From assembly GCA_028583685.1 (NCBI GenBank), contig JAMXIF010000043.1, forward strand, positions 7,918,444-7,982,443: a stretch of 64,000 nucleotides of DNA. The letters are read 5' to 3'. Shown piece by piece: positions 31,166 to 42,420 of this stretch (the first letter of the stretch is position 1; each line of letters opens with the position of its first letter). The translations under genes and the position numbers were made by a program. The DNA is from Petaurus breviceps papuanus (lineage: Eukaryota > Chordata > Mammalia > Diprotodontia > Petauridae). The notes under the pieces were generated by a model. The model was not told the origin of the DNA and searched no databases. It saw only the letters and a list, made by a program, of their open reading frames with translations.

Positions 31166-31506
31166 ATTGTCTTGCATCAAATCAAATTGAATGCTTCGGG
31201 TGCTATCCCAGCTGGATCACTTTCTGGTCCATACAAACACTGGGGTTTTTTGATTCAATGCTAAAGACATCATCTCCTTCTCACAATGGGTTAACCATGA
31301 CTGGAGATTTTCAAGAACAGAGGACATTGTTCAAAATTTAATTAGTAGTCTAATGTATTGATTACATGTTAGTTTGACTGTTTTCTGATGCTGTGTAATT
31401 TTTTAAATAGGGAATTGCAGCCCCTATCATGACAAATACAAACAACAAAATATATACATGAGGATAAATTAAAAAAGAGAATGCATAATCTTTATGTCCC
31501 TACATT
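31166..31506. other. Unassigned sequence
   Basis: No confident feature. Confidence 0.4.
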
Positions 31507-31745
31507 TGGGGTTTGCTGCTTGGTACCACAGGGATAGAGCACTGGGCATGGAGTCAGGAAGACCTGAGTTCTAAACTGGCCTCAAAAATCTAGTAGTTTT
31601 ATGACATTGGACTAGTCACTTAACTGCTCTCTGCCTCAGCTCCCTCATCTGTAAAATCAGGATAATAATAACATCTACCTTCCAGGGAATAAAATGCAAT
31701 AATCTTTATAAAATGATCTGCAATACATGAATGAAACTGTTATTT
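31507..31745 (+). mobile_element. CORE-SINE (MIR/MAR1 type)
   Basis: 'GGGATAGAGCACTGGGCATGG', 'AGTCAGGAAGACCTGAGTTC', 'GACTAGTCACTTAACTGCTC', 'GCCTCAGCTCCCTCATCTG' and the CORE end 'ggataataataacatctacc'. Well preserved for a CORE-SINE. Confidence 0.85.
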
Positions 31746-31879
31746 TATTTTAATAACCTTGTAGCCCTTCATTTGTCAATGTTGCACTTCTGTTTCCCCC
31801 CCTGTACAAATTAGACTTATTATGACATATAGACAAAATATTGGAATCAAAGATTTTGGATTTTTTTCACATTTTCAAC

Positions 31880-32012
31880 CGTGCCATTTGCTTTACGTTG
31901 GGCAAATCATTTAATTTCCCTGGGCCTCAGTTTCCTCATCTATAAAATTAGGTGTTTGGATTAGATGGCTTCCAAAATACTTTCTAGGTCTAAGTCTGTG
32001 ATCCTGTGATCC
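31880..32012 (+). mobile_element. MIR
   Basis: 'TTGGGCAAATCATTTAATTTC', 'CCTCAGTTTCCTCATCTATA', 'GGATTAGATGGCTTCCAAAA', 'ctaggtctaagtctgtgatcc'. Confidence 0.85.
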
Positions 32013-32644
32013 TATATTGGATCATACAAGATACATTGACAAACACAGAAAATAGAGAAATTAGGCAAATATCTGTAATTCAAGTATGTGGACATTTTAA
32101 GTGAAATCCTTTTTTGAGATGAGTTATCAAAATAAATACCCCATTTTTTTAGTTCCCTTTGCTCTGTATATAATACTCCCCAGGGAAATATTAGGGATAA
32201 AAACCAAAACCATACTGAATCAAAGGTAAGGGAGAGTAGAGATTAAATGTGGGGTCAGCAGCCTCTTGCCACTTCTACTAATGCCATATAGATGAACATT
32301 TTATGAATAGGAGAAGTGTCACATTGCCTCCATGGTGAGGTGGGGAAAGGGAGGGCACAGAAATGGCAGGGCAGATTCTCCTGTTCTGGACATATTTTCC
32401 TTTACATTGTGTTGTTGTACCCAGGGTTGCTCATACTCTGAGAAAAGTACTCACATTCTGGTTGCAGGAATTTGCTGTCCTCGGGTCTCTTTCCCACTGT
32501 CTGAAGCTTCACTTAGTCCCTTTGCCTGATAGAAAACAATTTAAACATTCATTTAGGTTCAAAAATGTATTTCTCTTACAATGCAAAATACCTTTGGGAA
32601 GGAAGTTCCTGGAATCACCCAAAAAAGAAGAGAGAGAGAATATA
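32013..32644. other. Unassigned sequence
   Basis: No gene recognised. The 138-codon plus-strand frame at 32363-32779 is not similar to any family I know and runs into a MIR; I do not call it. Confidence 0.4.
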
Positions 32645-32825
32645 ATGACAGCAATGTTTCCCATTTATATGGAATTTTACAATTTCAGTATACAATTTCA
32701 TTTGAGCCTCATAGCAATGCCACAAAACAGGCAGAAGATGTATCATTATTCCCATTTTAGAGAGAGGAAAATTAAGTAATTTGCTTAAGGTTACAGAGAT
32801 AGTAAATCAGATCACATAACAAAAG
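32645..32825 (-). mobile_element. MIR, minus strand
   Basis: 'CATTTGAGCCTCATAGCAATG', 'TTATTCCCATTTTAGAGAGAG', 'taagtaatttgcttaaggttac'. Confidence 0.7.
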
Positions 32826-32929
32826 AATGGCTGAGCCAGAACAAAGCCCAGGTTTTGAATATCACTCTATAGTGCTGCATCATACAGGTGAGCATGATGT
32901 CAAAGTCTTAACAACTACTCAACTATGTT

Positions 32930-33700
32930 AAAGGGGTGACATTCCAGTAACCCAACAAGAGTCTCCACAATCACCCAAGAAAGGAAACATTTTATCTATT
33001 GCATCCTGAGCAAGCCAGCCATTAACAAACTAGGCCCACTGTAAACCCTTACAAAGGATGGAGGGGTCCAGTCAGTAGGAGATTGAAACAAGAAGGCGAT
33101 TTTAAGCAGTTTGCTTTAAAAAGTACATTTTTGTCTGTTTACGTCTGCATATATCTTCTTACTGATGTGGCAGCTTAAATGCTTTATTTACTTTTTAAAG
33201 CTCTGCAATTGGCTTTTAAGTTGTGGTTACAGCTCCTGTCCTTTTCCAGATGCGATCCAATTGTACACAAACACATAAACAATTAAAATGGGGAGATGAG
33301 GTGGGGAAAAGGGCAATAAAAATGGTCAGAGTCAATTAAACCAGTGAAATAAAAAAAAATTAAACCCAGGAATGGCGTACACAATAACCCATATTTTATT
33401 ATTTCCCCCTTACAACATTGTAAAAAATACATAAGCCCTTGATGTATGCATGTTTCCTTGAGAAAGGTGCTGCATAGCTCAGAGGCAAGATCAGTAGCAT
33501 GTGATGTGGGCAGCTGGAAGGTAACAACATGTTTTCCCATAAAAAGCAGAGTAAATAGGCACATAAATTCCATATAAACTGTCAGTGTGTCAGCTATGCT
33601 AACACTGGGTAAGCCAGCGCCCTGCAGCTACGCTAACTTATGCACCTTCATTTTTCAAACATACACTTCAAGAATTCACAAAGCTAAGCTGTGAACTATT
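32930..33700. other. Repeat-free block, candidate conserved non-coding DNA
   Basis: About 770 bases with no repeat I can recognise and mixed composition. It has CAATTA/TTAATTG-type homeodomain cores near 33285 and 33335, and several GATA and E-box-like sites. No plausible exon seen. Conservation is untested. Confidence 0.3.
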
Positions 33701-34139
33701 GTCTTTTTTTTTCCCCACCCTCCCATCCAGCAAGAATCCTTTTCAGAGTTTTCAAATTTTGAAATAAGGGGGCAAATTCAGAGAGGATAGGGGAGAAAAG
33801 AATGAAAAAAAGTGGCATGTTTATTTACATCTTCATTTGGTCTGCTCTCTTAGAATAGGAAAGTATGTTAACTGTCCCATTCTACAAACTGGGCAAGTGA
33901 AGGGCAAAGTTGTGGTTGAATAAGGGCAGAAACAAACAGAGGGTTTTGAGAATGTGTGTGTGGGCATGCGTACATGTGTGTATGTGTGTTGGCATAGGAA
34001 ATTGTACAGGTATAAGTATAAATACATACACACATATACATGTATATTTGTGTATACATGTATATTTTGAGGGACTTTTTTTTCCTTTTGGAGTTGGCTT
34101 CTGAAAGATAAAAATCAATTTTATAGGCTTATGCAATCA
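33701..34139. other. Unassigned sequence with TG/TA-rich patch
   Basis: A TGTG/TACATA-rich stretch at about 33950-34070 accounts for several short open frames. No gene. Confidence 0.5.
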
Positions 34140-34280
34140 TAGTTAAAAGGCTGAAATGGACCTTAAATACCATCAAGTCCACCTTTCTCATTTTACAGAT
34201 GAGAAAACTGCTTCATAACGAGATTAAATGATTCCTGCTTCATTAAAAATAGGTTCAGGATTTGGGGTGATTTTCTCAGT
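34140..34280. mobile_element. Old MIR/L3-type relic
   Basis: 'AAAGGCTGAAATGGACCTTAA', 'ccatcaagtccacctttctcattttacagatgagaaaactg' is the common 'gaaggga..cttag.gatcatctagtccaa' block. Confidence 0.6.
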
Positions 34281-34349
34281 CTAGTTAGGCACAAGTGAAT
34301 CCAGAGGTGAATATGATACTATGAATGAAAACATATGCACATCATATAA

Positions 34350-34462
34350 GTCATCAATAAACATTTATCATGCATCTACTATGTGCCAGGCATTGTTTTA
34401 GTTGTTAGAAGCAAAAGACAGTCCCTGTCCTCAAGGAGATCGCAATCAATCTGTCTCATATA
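34350..34462 (-). mobile_element. L2 3' end, minus strand
   Basis: 'ATCAATAAACATTTATCATGC', 'TACTATGTGCCAGGCATTG', 'gtccctgtcctcaaggag'. Confidence 0.8.
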
Positions 34463-34954
34463 AATTTTATGATAGATAATACACCATATATGAAACTATA
34501 TAAGTTACATATAAAACATATCCTATATTAGTACCATAATTAATAGAATTCAGTAACTAACCATATTGTGGGTATGACCTTTTTTTCCTCAAATGACATA
34601 CTAGTGGCAGGTTCTAATAAGATCCAAAAGTTTATATGAGACCAATAATACAGTATTTTCTTTTGTGTTAGGACTAGCACAGATAAGACTGGAGAGGCTC
34701 TTTACAAAGTTGGCTACTGAATGACAAATTCCTCTTCCATGGATAACATTTAATTTGGGGTGGGGGGAGAAGAGTGGGGTTGGGTTGGACTCTATCCTGA
34801 AGTGAAATATTTATACCTTCTGGATCATGGGAATATTGAAGAATAGAGGAACTATTCTCCAAGAGCTTATAATCTCTTTGAGGAGAAAAGTATAAAGCCA
34901 AGAATGAGCAGCTTTTCAGAGGACTGCTGCTGTGAACAGCTTTCAAGATTCTAA
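34463..34954. other. Unassigned AT-rich sequence
   Basis: No confident feature. Confidence 0.4.
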
Positions 34955-36077
34955 TTACATAGTATAGCAAACTCTCTATTTATTCAATAACAAATTAGAG
35001 CAAAACATTCACAGAAAATCAAGTTACAGCATTCAAAATGTTACAACTTATCACAGAAAATCAAAATACAGCGTTCACCATGTCACAACTCAACAACTTA
35101 TCACTAAAATGGCCACACAGTTTTCACCAAAATGGTCACAAAGTACATTCATTTATTAAATCACCAAATCCTTAATTCAATGACAAAGTACAAAAGTCAA
35201 AGTTCTCCATCCCTAGGTCACAGTAAATCATAATCTTCTCAGTCAGTACACAGTATACAAGTAAAGTCTTCTTTCAGCTTGACTCAAGGCTGGCTTTGAG
35301 CTTCCATGGTTCTTCTTCCATGGTCCCAGCTCCAACTGTCACCTGGGTTCAAAGGCAGGCAGCTCCCAGTTCCTTGTCCAGCTCCTTATCCAGCTCTTCA
35401 CCCAGTTCCCATTCCATATTGAAGTTTACAGTGTCCAGTCCACCTCAAGTCCTTCATAGTTCTGTTTCTGGGAAGACAAAGGTTGACAGAGCCATAATAA
35501 TATCCATGCACATTGTCGGCACCATCATCAATTCACTATCTGCCTGTGAAATCAACTCAGACCCACCAACAAGGTCTGAGAACTCAACACAAATCATCAA
35601 CATAGAAATCAACAGACCCAAAAACAAAGTCCAAGAGTTCAGCACAAATCATCAGAAAAGTCCCAGGACCTCCAAAAACCTCCTCCAGGACTTCTGTAAA
35701 CATACTACCAGATAATGCTCTTTCAGGACTTCCAGTAAGGTCCCAGGGCTTCTATACAAAGTATCACACGCAAACATCCACATAGACAGAGCAAGCAGAG
35801 TGCCAGGATACCACAAATTTTCTCTTTCTTGACTCTGCTACCACAACAATCCTCTTCTCAGTTCTGCTGTCTCTAGCCCTGGGCCTTTCCTTATATATGG
35901 TCATTAGTTCCTCCCCTTCTTGTAGCAGGAATTCATGATTATAGGGTTCACAAGTTGTGGGGTTCACATGTTCTCTTAACAGACTTGATACAAGGCTCGA
36001 AAGAAACTTGAATTGAAACAAGGTGTTAATTCAGCAGTTGAAACAAGGTATGAACTACTTCTGTGTTTGACATTACA
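34955..36077 (-). mobile_element. LTR C, diverged relative of the 1.2-kb ERV LTR family (fossil)
   Basis: Minus-strand LTR of about 1.1 kb. Its sense 5' end is TGTAATGTCAAACACAG (from 36077), its sense 3' end near TACTATGTA (34955). A TATA box lies at 35888-35900 and an AATAAA about 35 bases from the 3' end. Short blocks match LTRs A and B in the same order: TAGAAGCCCTG, TATGTTTACAGAA.TCCTGG, 'gatggagaactttgactttt', and a short coding-like stretch. No clear target duplication, so the ends are approximate. It is older than A and B, and broken relative to them. Confidence 0.65.
35888..35900 (-). promoter_or_regulatory. TATA box of LTR C
   Basis: In LTR sense it reads CCATATATAAGGA, about 180 bases inside the 5' end. 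That is a normal place for an LTR core promoter. Confidence 0.55.
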
Positions 36078-36129
36078 ATTAGGTGGCTTTATATGCATGA
36101 AATATTAGAGGAAAGGCAAAAGGTGACAT

Positions 36130-36372
36130 AGTGCACAGAACAACTACACTGGCAATCTGGATGACCTGAGTTCAAACTCAGGTCAAAACTATACCTAATA
36201 GCTGTGTGTTCCTGGGTAAGCCATTTAATCTCTGTATGACTCAGTTTCCCGCATTTGCAAAATAAGGATAATTATAGCATGTACCTCCCAGAGTTTTTAT
36301 GAGGATAAAATAAAGTAATAATTGCAAAGCTGTTAGTTAGCACAGTGCTTGGCACATATTATTTGCCATATA
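36130..36372 (+). mobile_element. CORE-SINE (MIR/MAR1 type)
   Basis: 'GATGACCTGAGTTCAAACTCA', 'GCTGTGTGTTCCTGGGTAAGC', 'TGACTCAGTTTCCCGCATTT', 'ggataattatagcatgtacctccc', 'CACAGTGCTTGGCACATATTA'. Confidence 0.8.
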
Positions 36373-37111
36373 ATTTATTTTTTTCTTATTCTCTGTTCCT
36401 GTAATCTCTAGCTCCCCCTGGCACCTCACTCAAAATTTTCCCCCCAAAATGGTAAAGAGTGATTGGTTGTTGGTATCTGTTTCTTCACTGTCCACACACT
36501 CCTCAATCTCTTATGGCTTGATTTCTGTGCTCTCTTAATGATTACTAATGACCTCTCATAAGCAGATCTTACGACAGTTCTATTGTCTCCTCACACTTAG
36601 AAATAAGGGAAAGCCTTCATGGTGATGCAAATTGTGTCATAGATCACAAAATAAATATCTATGCTGCCTGGTTAATAGAATCTCTAGTCTTACAATATGA
36701 TTATTTATTTGTTTAAAAAGTAATATTGAAAATTTCCTTTTTGATGCTTCTCTCCCCCTCCCCCCTTAACGTCCTTACTAGTTGTCTATCCTTCCTATTT
36801 AATATATGATCCCTGCCATTCTTGTACCTCACTTTAGAATGGGAAATTAAGAACTGGCTATTTCATCTTGAGACTTTCTCCTTTATCAGGTTCTTATGCT
36901 TCTACATTATCTTCACTGGCTTTCTCTGCTCTTCCCAGAGTAAAATAGACTCTGATAACCTCCAAGGTGTGATTCTGCCTTTTTCCTTTCAGTTGCTGCA
37001 CTTTCTTCCAGGCTCAACTCATTAAATAATTGTAGTTTCATCTATTATCTCTCCAAAGTTCTGTCCTGAATTTCAGGACCACAGGTGAAACTGTGCATTT
37101 ATTTAGGAGGA
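36373..37111 (+). mobile_element. Degraded L2 ORF region (discontinuous)
   Basis: Sense L2-like blocks: 'CCACACACTCCTCAATCTCTT' with 'ctcttaatgattactaatgacctctcataagcagatc' (36490-36600), and 'tgagactttctcctttatcagg' with 'tggctttctctgctcttccc' (36870-36950). Frames are destroyed. The spaces between are unassigned. Confidence 0.45.
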
Positions 37112-37302
37112 AATATGGTATCATGGGAAATGTACTTGGTTTGGAATTTGAAGATTTGGACTTAGTCTCATCATAAGCCCTAATTAGTTCTGTGATTATG
37201 ACTAAATCATTTAACTTTTGTGGGCTTCATTTTTCTAACATATCAAATGAAAGGATTGGATTAGAAATTCTTGACTCCTTCCAGCTATAGCATTCTATTG
37301 CT
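37112..37302 (+). mobile_element. MIR
   Basis: 'ATGGTATCATGGGAAATGTAC', 'TTTGGAATTTGAAGATTTGG', 'GTGATTATGACTAAATCATTT', 'aatgaaaggattggatta'. Confidence 0.7.
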
Positions 37303-37680
37303 ATATAGATGCCTCACCAAAACTTCAAAATCAATATGTACAAAACTAAACTCATCATCTTAGCCTTAAACCCTACTTCTTTACTACACTTTTATTTTTA
37401 TTATTTTCCCAGGCAAACATTTTTTTCATTATCTTTGACTATCACCCTCCCTTTTATGTAGTCAGTTGTCAAGTACTATGAAATATATTTAAATAATATC
37501 ATTTATAACTCAACTCTTTTTTTCCATTGCCACTAATATTTTTTAGACTTTTATTACCTGTTGCGTCGATTATTTCAATAGCTACCTAATTTAATTTCCC
37601 TCATATCCAACCATTCTATCTACCTAATGTCCCTTCCCAATAATCCTATATACTTAATGGATCTTCACTCTATAGAAGAT
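37303..37680 (+). mobile_element. L2 LINE, ORF2 region
   Basis: Sense L2 order: 'AATATGTACAAAACTAAACTC', 'atcatcttagccttaaaccctac', 'CATTATCTTTGACTATCACCC', 'tagctacctaattt'. This is the diverged reverse transcriptase 3' part. Confidence 0.6.
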
Positions 37681-37737
37681 TGAGTAATTTGGGACCTGAG
37701 AGAAAGAACTCTCCTAAGGAAAAGGGATAGTCTAGGT

Positions 37738-37891
37738 CAGGGGTTGGGAACATGTGGACCTGAAGTCTCACCGGCCCTCTAGGTCCTGATGTGGGTCCCT
37801 TTGGCTGTGTCTAAAACTACACAGAGCAAACCTTTAGATTCAGTCAATGACCCCACTTGAAGTTCTCAAGGCCACAGATTCTGCACCCCTA
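37738..37891 (+). mobile_element. hAT miniature element (OposCharlie-like) with perfect 8-bp duplications
   Basis: A 154-bp non-autonomous DNA transposon. The left end CAGGGGTTGGGAACATGTGG and the reverse complement of the right end (TAGGGGTGCAGAATCTGTGG) pair as terminal inverted repeats. Identical 8-bp target duplications GTCTAGGT flank it (37730-37737 and 37892-37899), as for hAT transposases. It has no coding capacity. The inner 'GGCCCTCTAGGTCCTGATG' matches a common marsupial hAT consensus as I recall it. Confidence 0.93.
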
Positions 37892-37920
37892 GTCTAGGTT
37901 ATTATCTGAAAAAATTAGGG

Positions 37921-38624
37921 TGTCATGGCCTGTCAGATTAGGGTCATGTAGGGTGCATGGAATATAAGATCTTCCCTATCCATTAATAGAGCTATGTGAC
38001 CACACGGGTTCCCTTTTTTCCTTGGAACAGGGGCCATGTTCCAGGTCCAAAGGTACACAGCTATTTCAATCACGGATATCTTGCTGCTTTGAGTCCCAGC
38101 TTGGTTCACAGCTGTGACACGTCCTGAGTCACATAAAGCCCATATGTATATATTTGCTTAGGAGGCAGCTTACTTACGGGGAGGATTGCTTGAAGGAAGA
38201 CTTTCACACCTTTTGGCATTAAGCCGATTAGGCAGTGAATCAGGTGGGTTTTGATACCTTCTGGCTCTGAATCTATTAGGTGAAAACTAGATATAATGGT
38301 AGGTTGGTATTTTATTTGGGGGCTCATTCATAGAAAAAACGTTTCTTTGTGATTTGGCCAGATGAGTCACTGTGTGGCCATTGTTAACAAGCCCCCTGGT
38401 AATGAATGTGAACCCAGATCTTGGTGCTTCCTAGTCTGGTGATTATGTATCTATTACTTTGTTTTGATAGTTACAGTCCTATCTATTGGATAATTTTTGG
38501 ATATGCCTTTCTGCTTATCTCTAATTAAAGTAAGCTTGCTGACCCCTGTAAAAAGCAGATCAAAGAACCTGTACTAGGAGCTGTGTGCTGGTGTCATTGG
38601 TCTTACATCTCCACCACCCCTGCA
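37921..38624 (+). mobile_element. LTR D, probable ERV LTR fossil
   Basis: Begins TGTCATGGCCTGTCAG and ends CACCCCTGCA, with an ATTAAA near 38520. Its start includes 'AAGATCTTCCCTATCCATTA', shared in part with the LTRs at 17.6, 43.3 and 50.4 kb. TGGGGGCTC at 38317 resembles the start of a proline-tRNA primer binding site, so the 5' LTR could end there instead. No target duplication seen. The boundaries are uncertain. Confidence 0.4.
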
Positions 38625-40865
38625 AGTATCATTAATGATATAAATCAGTAGGTAACTGTAACAAAATCCAAAGGCAAGGCACGAATCATGAAAGAGTTTA
38701 TAACAGCAAATCAAAATCAGTGAATATAGTATAGGATAGGTAATGAAAAACATGAGTTTTTCACCCAAGATAGCCTTCTCTTTTGGTCAGTAATATGCTA
38801 ATTTATCTTCTTCTCTCTCCACTATAATATCAATGCTTTTGGTTCACATACCATTTTTCTCCCTAAAATTATACTCAACATGTGAGGTCATGGCTTAATG
38901 GGATTGCATTGGTGAGTTGATAATAATTTTGGAGGTATGCATAGTGAGTACTGGCTTCCATTTCCTCCTTTGGCTTGCAATCTTGGAAAGCTTACCATGA
39001 CCCCATAATAAGAACTATGCATTCTTCTTGACCACCAAAAAACAAAAAGGATAGACAAATATAGAGGTAGTTTACTGGTTATAGACAGGCTCAAGGTTAA
39101 CTTATCTCAAAAGGTCAAATAGACCATGGAGGTAGATTCATGGTGAAAAGGATATTCTTAACCAGTGCATCACCAGAATTTATCACCAGAGTAATGGAAA
39201 GGACCCTATCATTTATGCAACCAGTTTCTGGGCAAGTCTGTGATTACACAAATTTTAGGAGAGTAGCCAAACCTAAACCATTCCACTAATGGCTCTCCAA
39301 GGATGCTCTATGATTGACCAATCAAGTGGCCACCTAAGGTGTGTGAACCTCTTTGATTGCCTATGGTTATTTTACACATTGTCTTGGGTATCTCAGATAT
39401 TTATTTACCTTGGTAGTTATTCATTCATATGCTGTATCTGCCCCTTGGTCTGAGAGTGATTTGCCAGGGAAAAGTGAACCTTGGTCTAGAGGATGCTGAC
39501 TATGTCAGTGAAGAAATATGATAGAAATATAAATCAAAAGTAATGGGGAAAGGGAGACCACAGAGGGGAAAAAAAAAAATTATCTTTGTAAAAGGAGCGT
39601 GAGTTCAGTTATTGTGGCTGGACCAATACAGAGGAAGAAAGAAGTCATCTTGGTTAGAGGGCCTTAGTACCACCGATATGTATTCCTGTAATGGGAACAA
39701 GTCCATAAAGAAATCTAGTATATTTCCTCCCAAGGATTTAGAGGACTTGGCATGACTCTGTTTTCTCATCTGTCAAACTGAATCACAATCTCTATCCTAA
39801 TCTGCCCATGAAATTGTTTTGAAAACCAAATGAAAGGCTGCTGAATGTGTTTTTCAGTTGAACACTGTTTATGAATGCAGGATTTCAGTTTTCCTCTATA
39901 GTCAAATTTTTATTCAGGACTCTGAAGATATATTAGAGTAGATTTGAATCAGAACATAGTTCTCCTTTCTTTCTCAATGCGGGATTCAGAGATCCTGCAA
40001 TTTTCACAGGATCACAGAATAATATCATCCTGACCTTTTATAGACAAATATCTTTACCTGAGATCATACTTTTTGGTATCAATACCTCACTCCTGGCTCT
40101 TGACATATCAACCTCTTACAAAGACAGTTACATCATTGAAACATAACTTTCTTGTTTGGTTTTGGTTTGTTTTGTGTCATTGCTGAATTTTCAAAATTAA
40201 TCTTGGAGTGTAATAATCTTCCAGAAAGCTCACCATTTTAACACACTAACACATTTTATGGTATGATAAGATCTTCTAATTCCTGTCTAATTAATTTCCA
40301 GGGTTGGGGGATTATGATTTATATCAACCTTGTTATCATACAAGTTCAGTAACTGAGACATGAATATGTCAGTGTTGGACACACTAGGGAGAACCTAGCT
40401 TGTGATTTAAATTCCAGATTGTTCACTTCCAGTTCTATTCATGGTATACTCTGTCTGAATGGACTTCCAAGTATTCAAAAGGCTTACCCATACCTTCACT
40501 TTATTGTATTTTTTAATAATTTTTTTCTTTTACTTCCTATAAAATTAAAAGGGTTATTGACTGACTTGAATTCTACAGATAATACCTTCAGTTTTGGGGT
40601 TGTTTTTTGTTTTTGATTTTTTTTTTACAATCAACATTCACATGGTTTTCACTGAAATAGCTTTCAATTTATCTGTGGAAATAGAGAGGAAGAGAGAAAG
40701 GGAGATGGAGAAAAAGAGAAAGGACATTAAAGTTTATTCCATTCGGTTTTGTCTGCCTTAGACACAATGGGACTAGTCATAATTGGAGGACCAAGCAATA
40801 CTTTAAGATAGCATTTCCTAATTTTTCTTCTTCACACCACAGTCCCCTGACTAGTTCCTCTTAAG
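38625..40865. other. Unassigned sequence, possibly old ERV or L3 material
   Basis: No confident element or gene. A faint 'cacaggatcacagaat' L3-type motif lies at about 40000-40025. A GAGA-rich patch is at 40680-40730. Short open frames carry no recognisable domain. Confidence 0.3.
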
Positions 40866-40895
40866 TTGGTTTTTTTTTTTCACACTTTCATATTC

Positions 40896-41060
40896 TCTCT
40901 TCTTCTCTTCCCCACCTATGACATTTCTTCTCTGGCTCTCTCTTTTCTCTTCATCTCTGTATCTTTCTCTGTCTCTCTCTGTCTCTGTTTCTCTGTCTCT
41001 GTCTCTGTCTCTCTCTACCCCCTTTCCTTTTTGCCTTCCTTCTCTTTCTTCCCCACCACT
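40896..41060. repeat. (TCTCTG)n-type pyrimidine-rich low complexity
   Basis: TCTCTG and TCTGTC units dominate. Frames rich in Ser/Val/Phe, or Arg/Glu/Asp on the other strand, are artefacts. Confidence 0.9.
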
Positions 41061-41959
41061 TCCTCTTATCCTTACTGTCATTCTTCTTTATTAGCATCCT
41101 GCAACAATACCACATTTAGATGTGACTTACTAGGATCAATACTTTGTAGAATTTATATTGTCTGAATCTACTTACTCCAAGAGTCAGTGTGGTATAGGGA
41201 AGAGTGACCCCAAAGTATTAGGGTGAGGTAAATGATTGTACTTCTGTACCTTCTTATATCTTCAAAATAATTAGTGTTTTGTAGAAGTTCAGTGATGTTA
41301 ATTGACTAAATGGAACTGAGGAGTTATACTCATTGTTAAAAGTGGGAGGAACATACCAGAATGGGGCCTTGACTTGATAGTGTTAGAGAAAAAAAAAACA
41401 ACTATCCATATCTTTAGACCATGGCAAGATCCCTGAGGGGGTAGATTTAACAACTCTCACTGTATTTGTGGTATCTCTTCTCTAATTCTATTTTGGAAAA
41501 AAAAATCCAATCCCTACAGAATTTCTCAGGCCATAGAGCTTTTCTGAGGGAATGTAGGGTCAGACAGAATGTCACTCCTTCACTTTTAGGTGAGAAAACA
41601 AACTTGAGATGGTGCCTGCAAATGAGTGCTGGCCTATGAGGTGCTGGGGTCACTTCATCCTCCCTTTTCAAATATATACCCTATAAATACAAAGGAAAAT
41701 GGTGAATTGTTTTTTTTTTCCCCTTGACATTCTTTGTTATAGAAGAAAAATAAGTTGAAGGTGAGGATGGAATGGGATGGGTCCATGCACTCAAACTTCA
41801 TTGATGAGAATTGTTCAGCTTTCTATATCCTTTTTCCCTTTTAGGCCCCAGATTTTTCTCTTTGAAGCCAGCCTTGTATGGGTTACCCATCATGTTCACA
41901 GTAGGTCAGTCTCATGTTACTGTTGGACCAAAATAGCTCAAGTTTAATTATCTAGAAAG
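41061..41959. other. Unassigned sequence
   Basis: No gene or clear repeat. Confidence 0.4.
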
Positions 41960-42420
41960 ATGTTTCTATGCAGCAACTTCACCATTGTTACTGCTACAAT
42001 CCCTCCGCATTATTAATGCCAGATTTCTCCTATTAGGTGTTAAACTGCTCTTTTAGACAGAGCAGTTTGCCACCAAATTGTTGCCAATAAAACTCCTCAA
42101 ATGCCTAAAGGTTATTTTAAACACAGTATGAGCAATACCAGTTTCATTTCACCATTCATTTTGTTGAGTCATTATGGGATGTGTTATGTGAACTTATTGT
42201 ATGCATTTTTTTATGCCGCAGGGTTGGCAATACATTTTAATGATGCCATTTGGATATGTCCTAAATATCATTAAACTAGGAATTTAACAAGGATTGTGCA
42301 AACTTCACCTATCACCATCCCTCATGTCAAAATATTGTTGAGTGATAATCTTGAGAGCCCAATATATCCAGCAATCTTGGCTTCCATTTCTTTTAAAGCT
42401 CTAATACATACTAAAGGTTG
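41960..42420. other. Repeat-free block, candidate conserved non-coding DNA
   Basis: No repeat recognised. The base composition is balanced for this window, with many stops in all frames. A candidate only. Confidence 0.25.

Noticed and set aside
32363-32779. 138-codon plus-strand frame
   Set aside because: No domain, no start context and it ends inside a MIR.
35296-35715. 139-codon Ser-rich frame antisense to LTR C
   Set aside because: Overlaps an LTR fossil on the opposite strand, is low in complexity at its start and is not recognised as a protein.
34955-36077. A target duplication for LTR C (CTAAT left, ATTAG right)
   Set aside because: The two are inverted relative to each other, so they are not a direct duplication.
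40851-41165. 99- and 76-codon frames
   Set aside because: Translations of a TCTCTG low-complexity tract.
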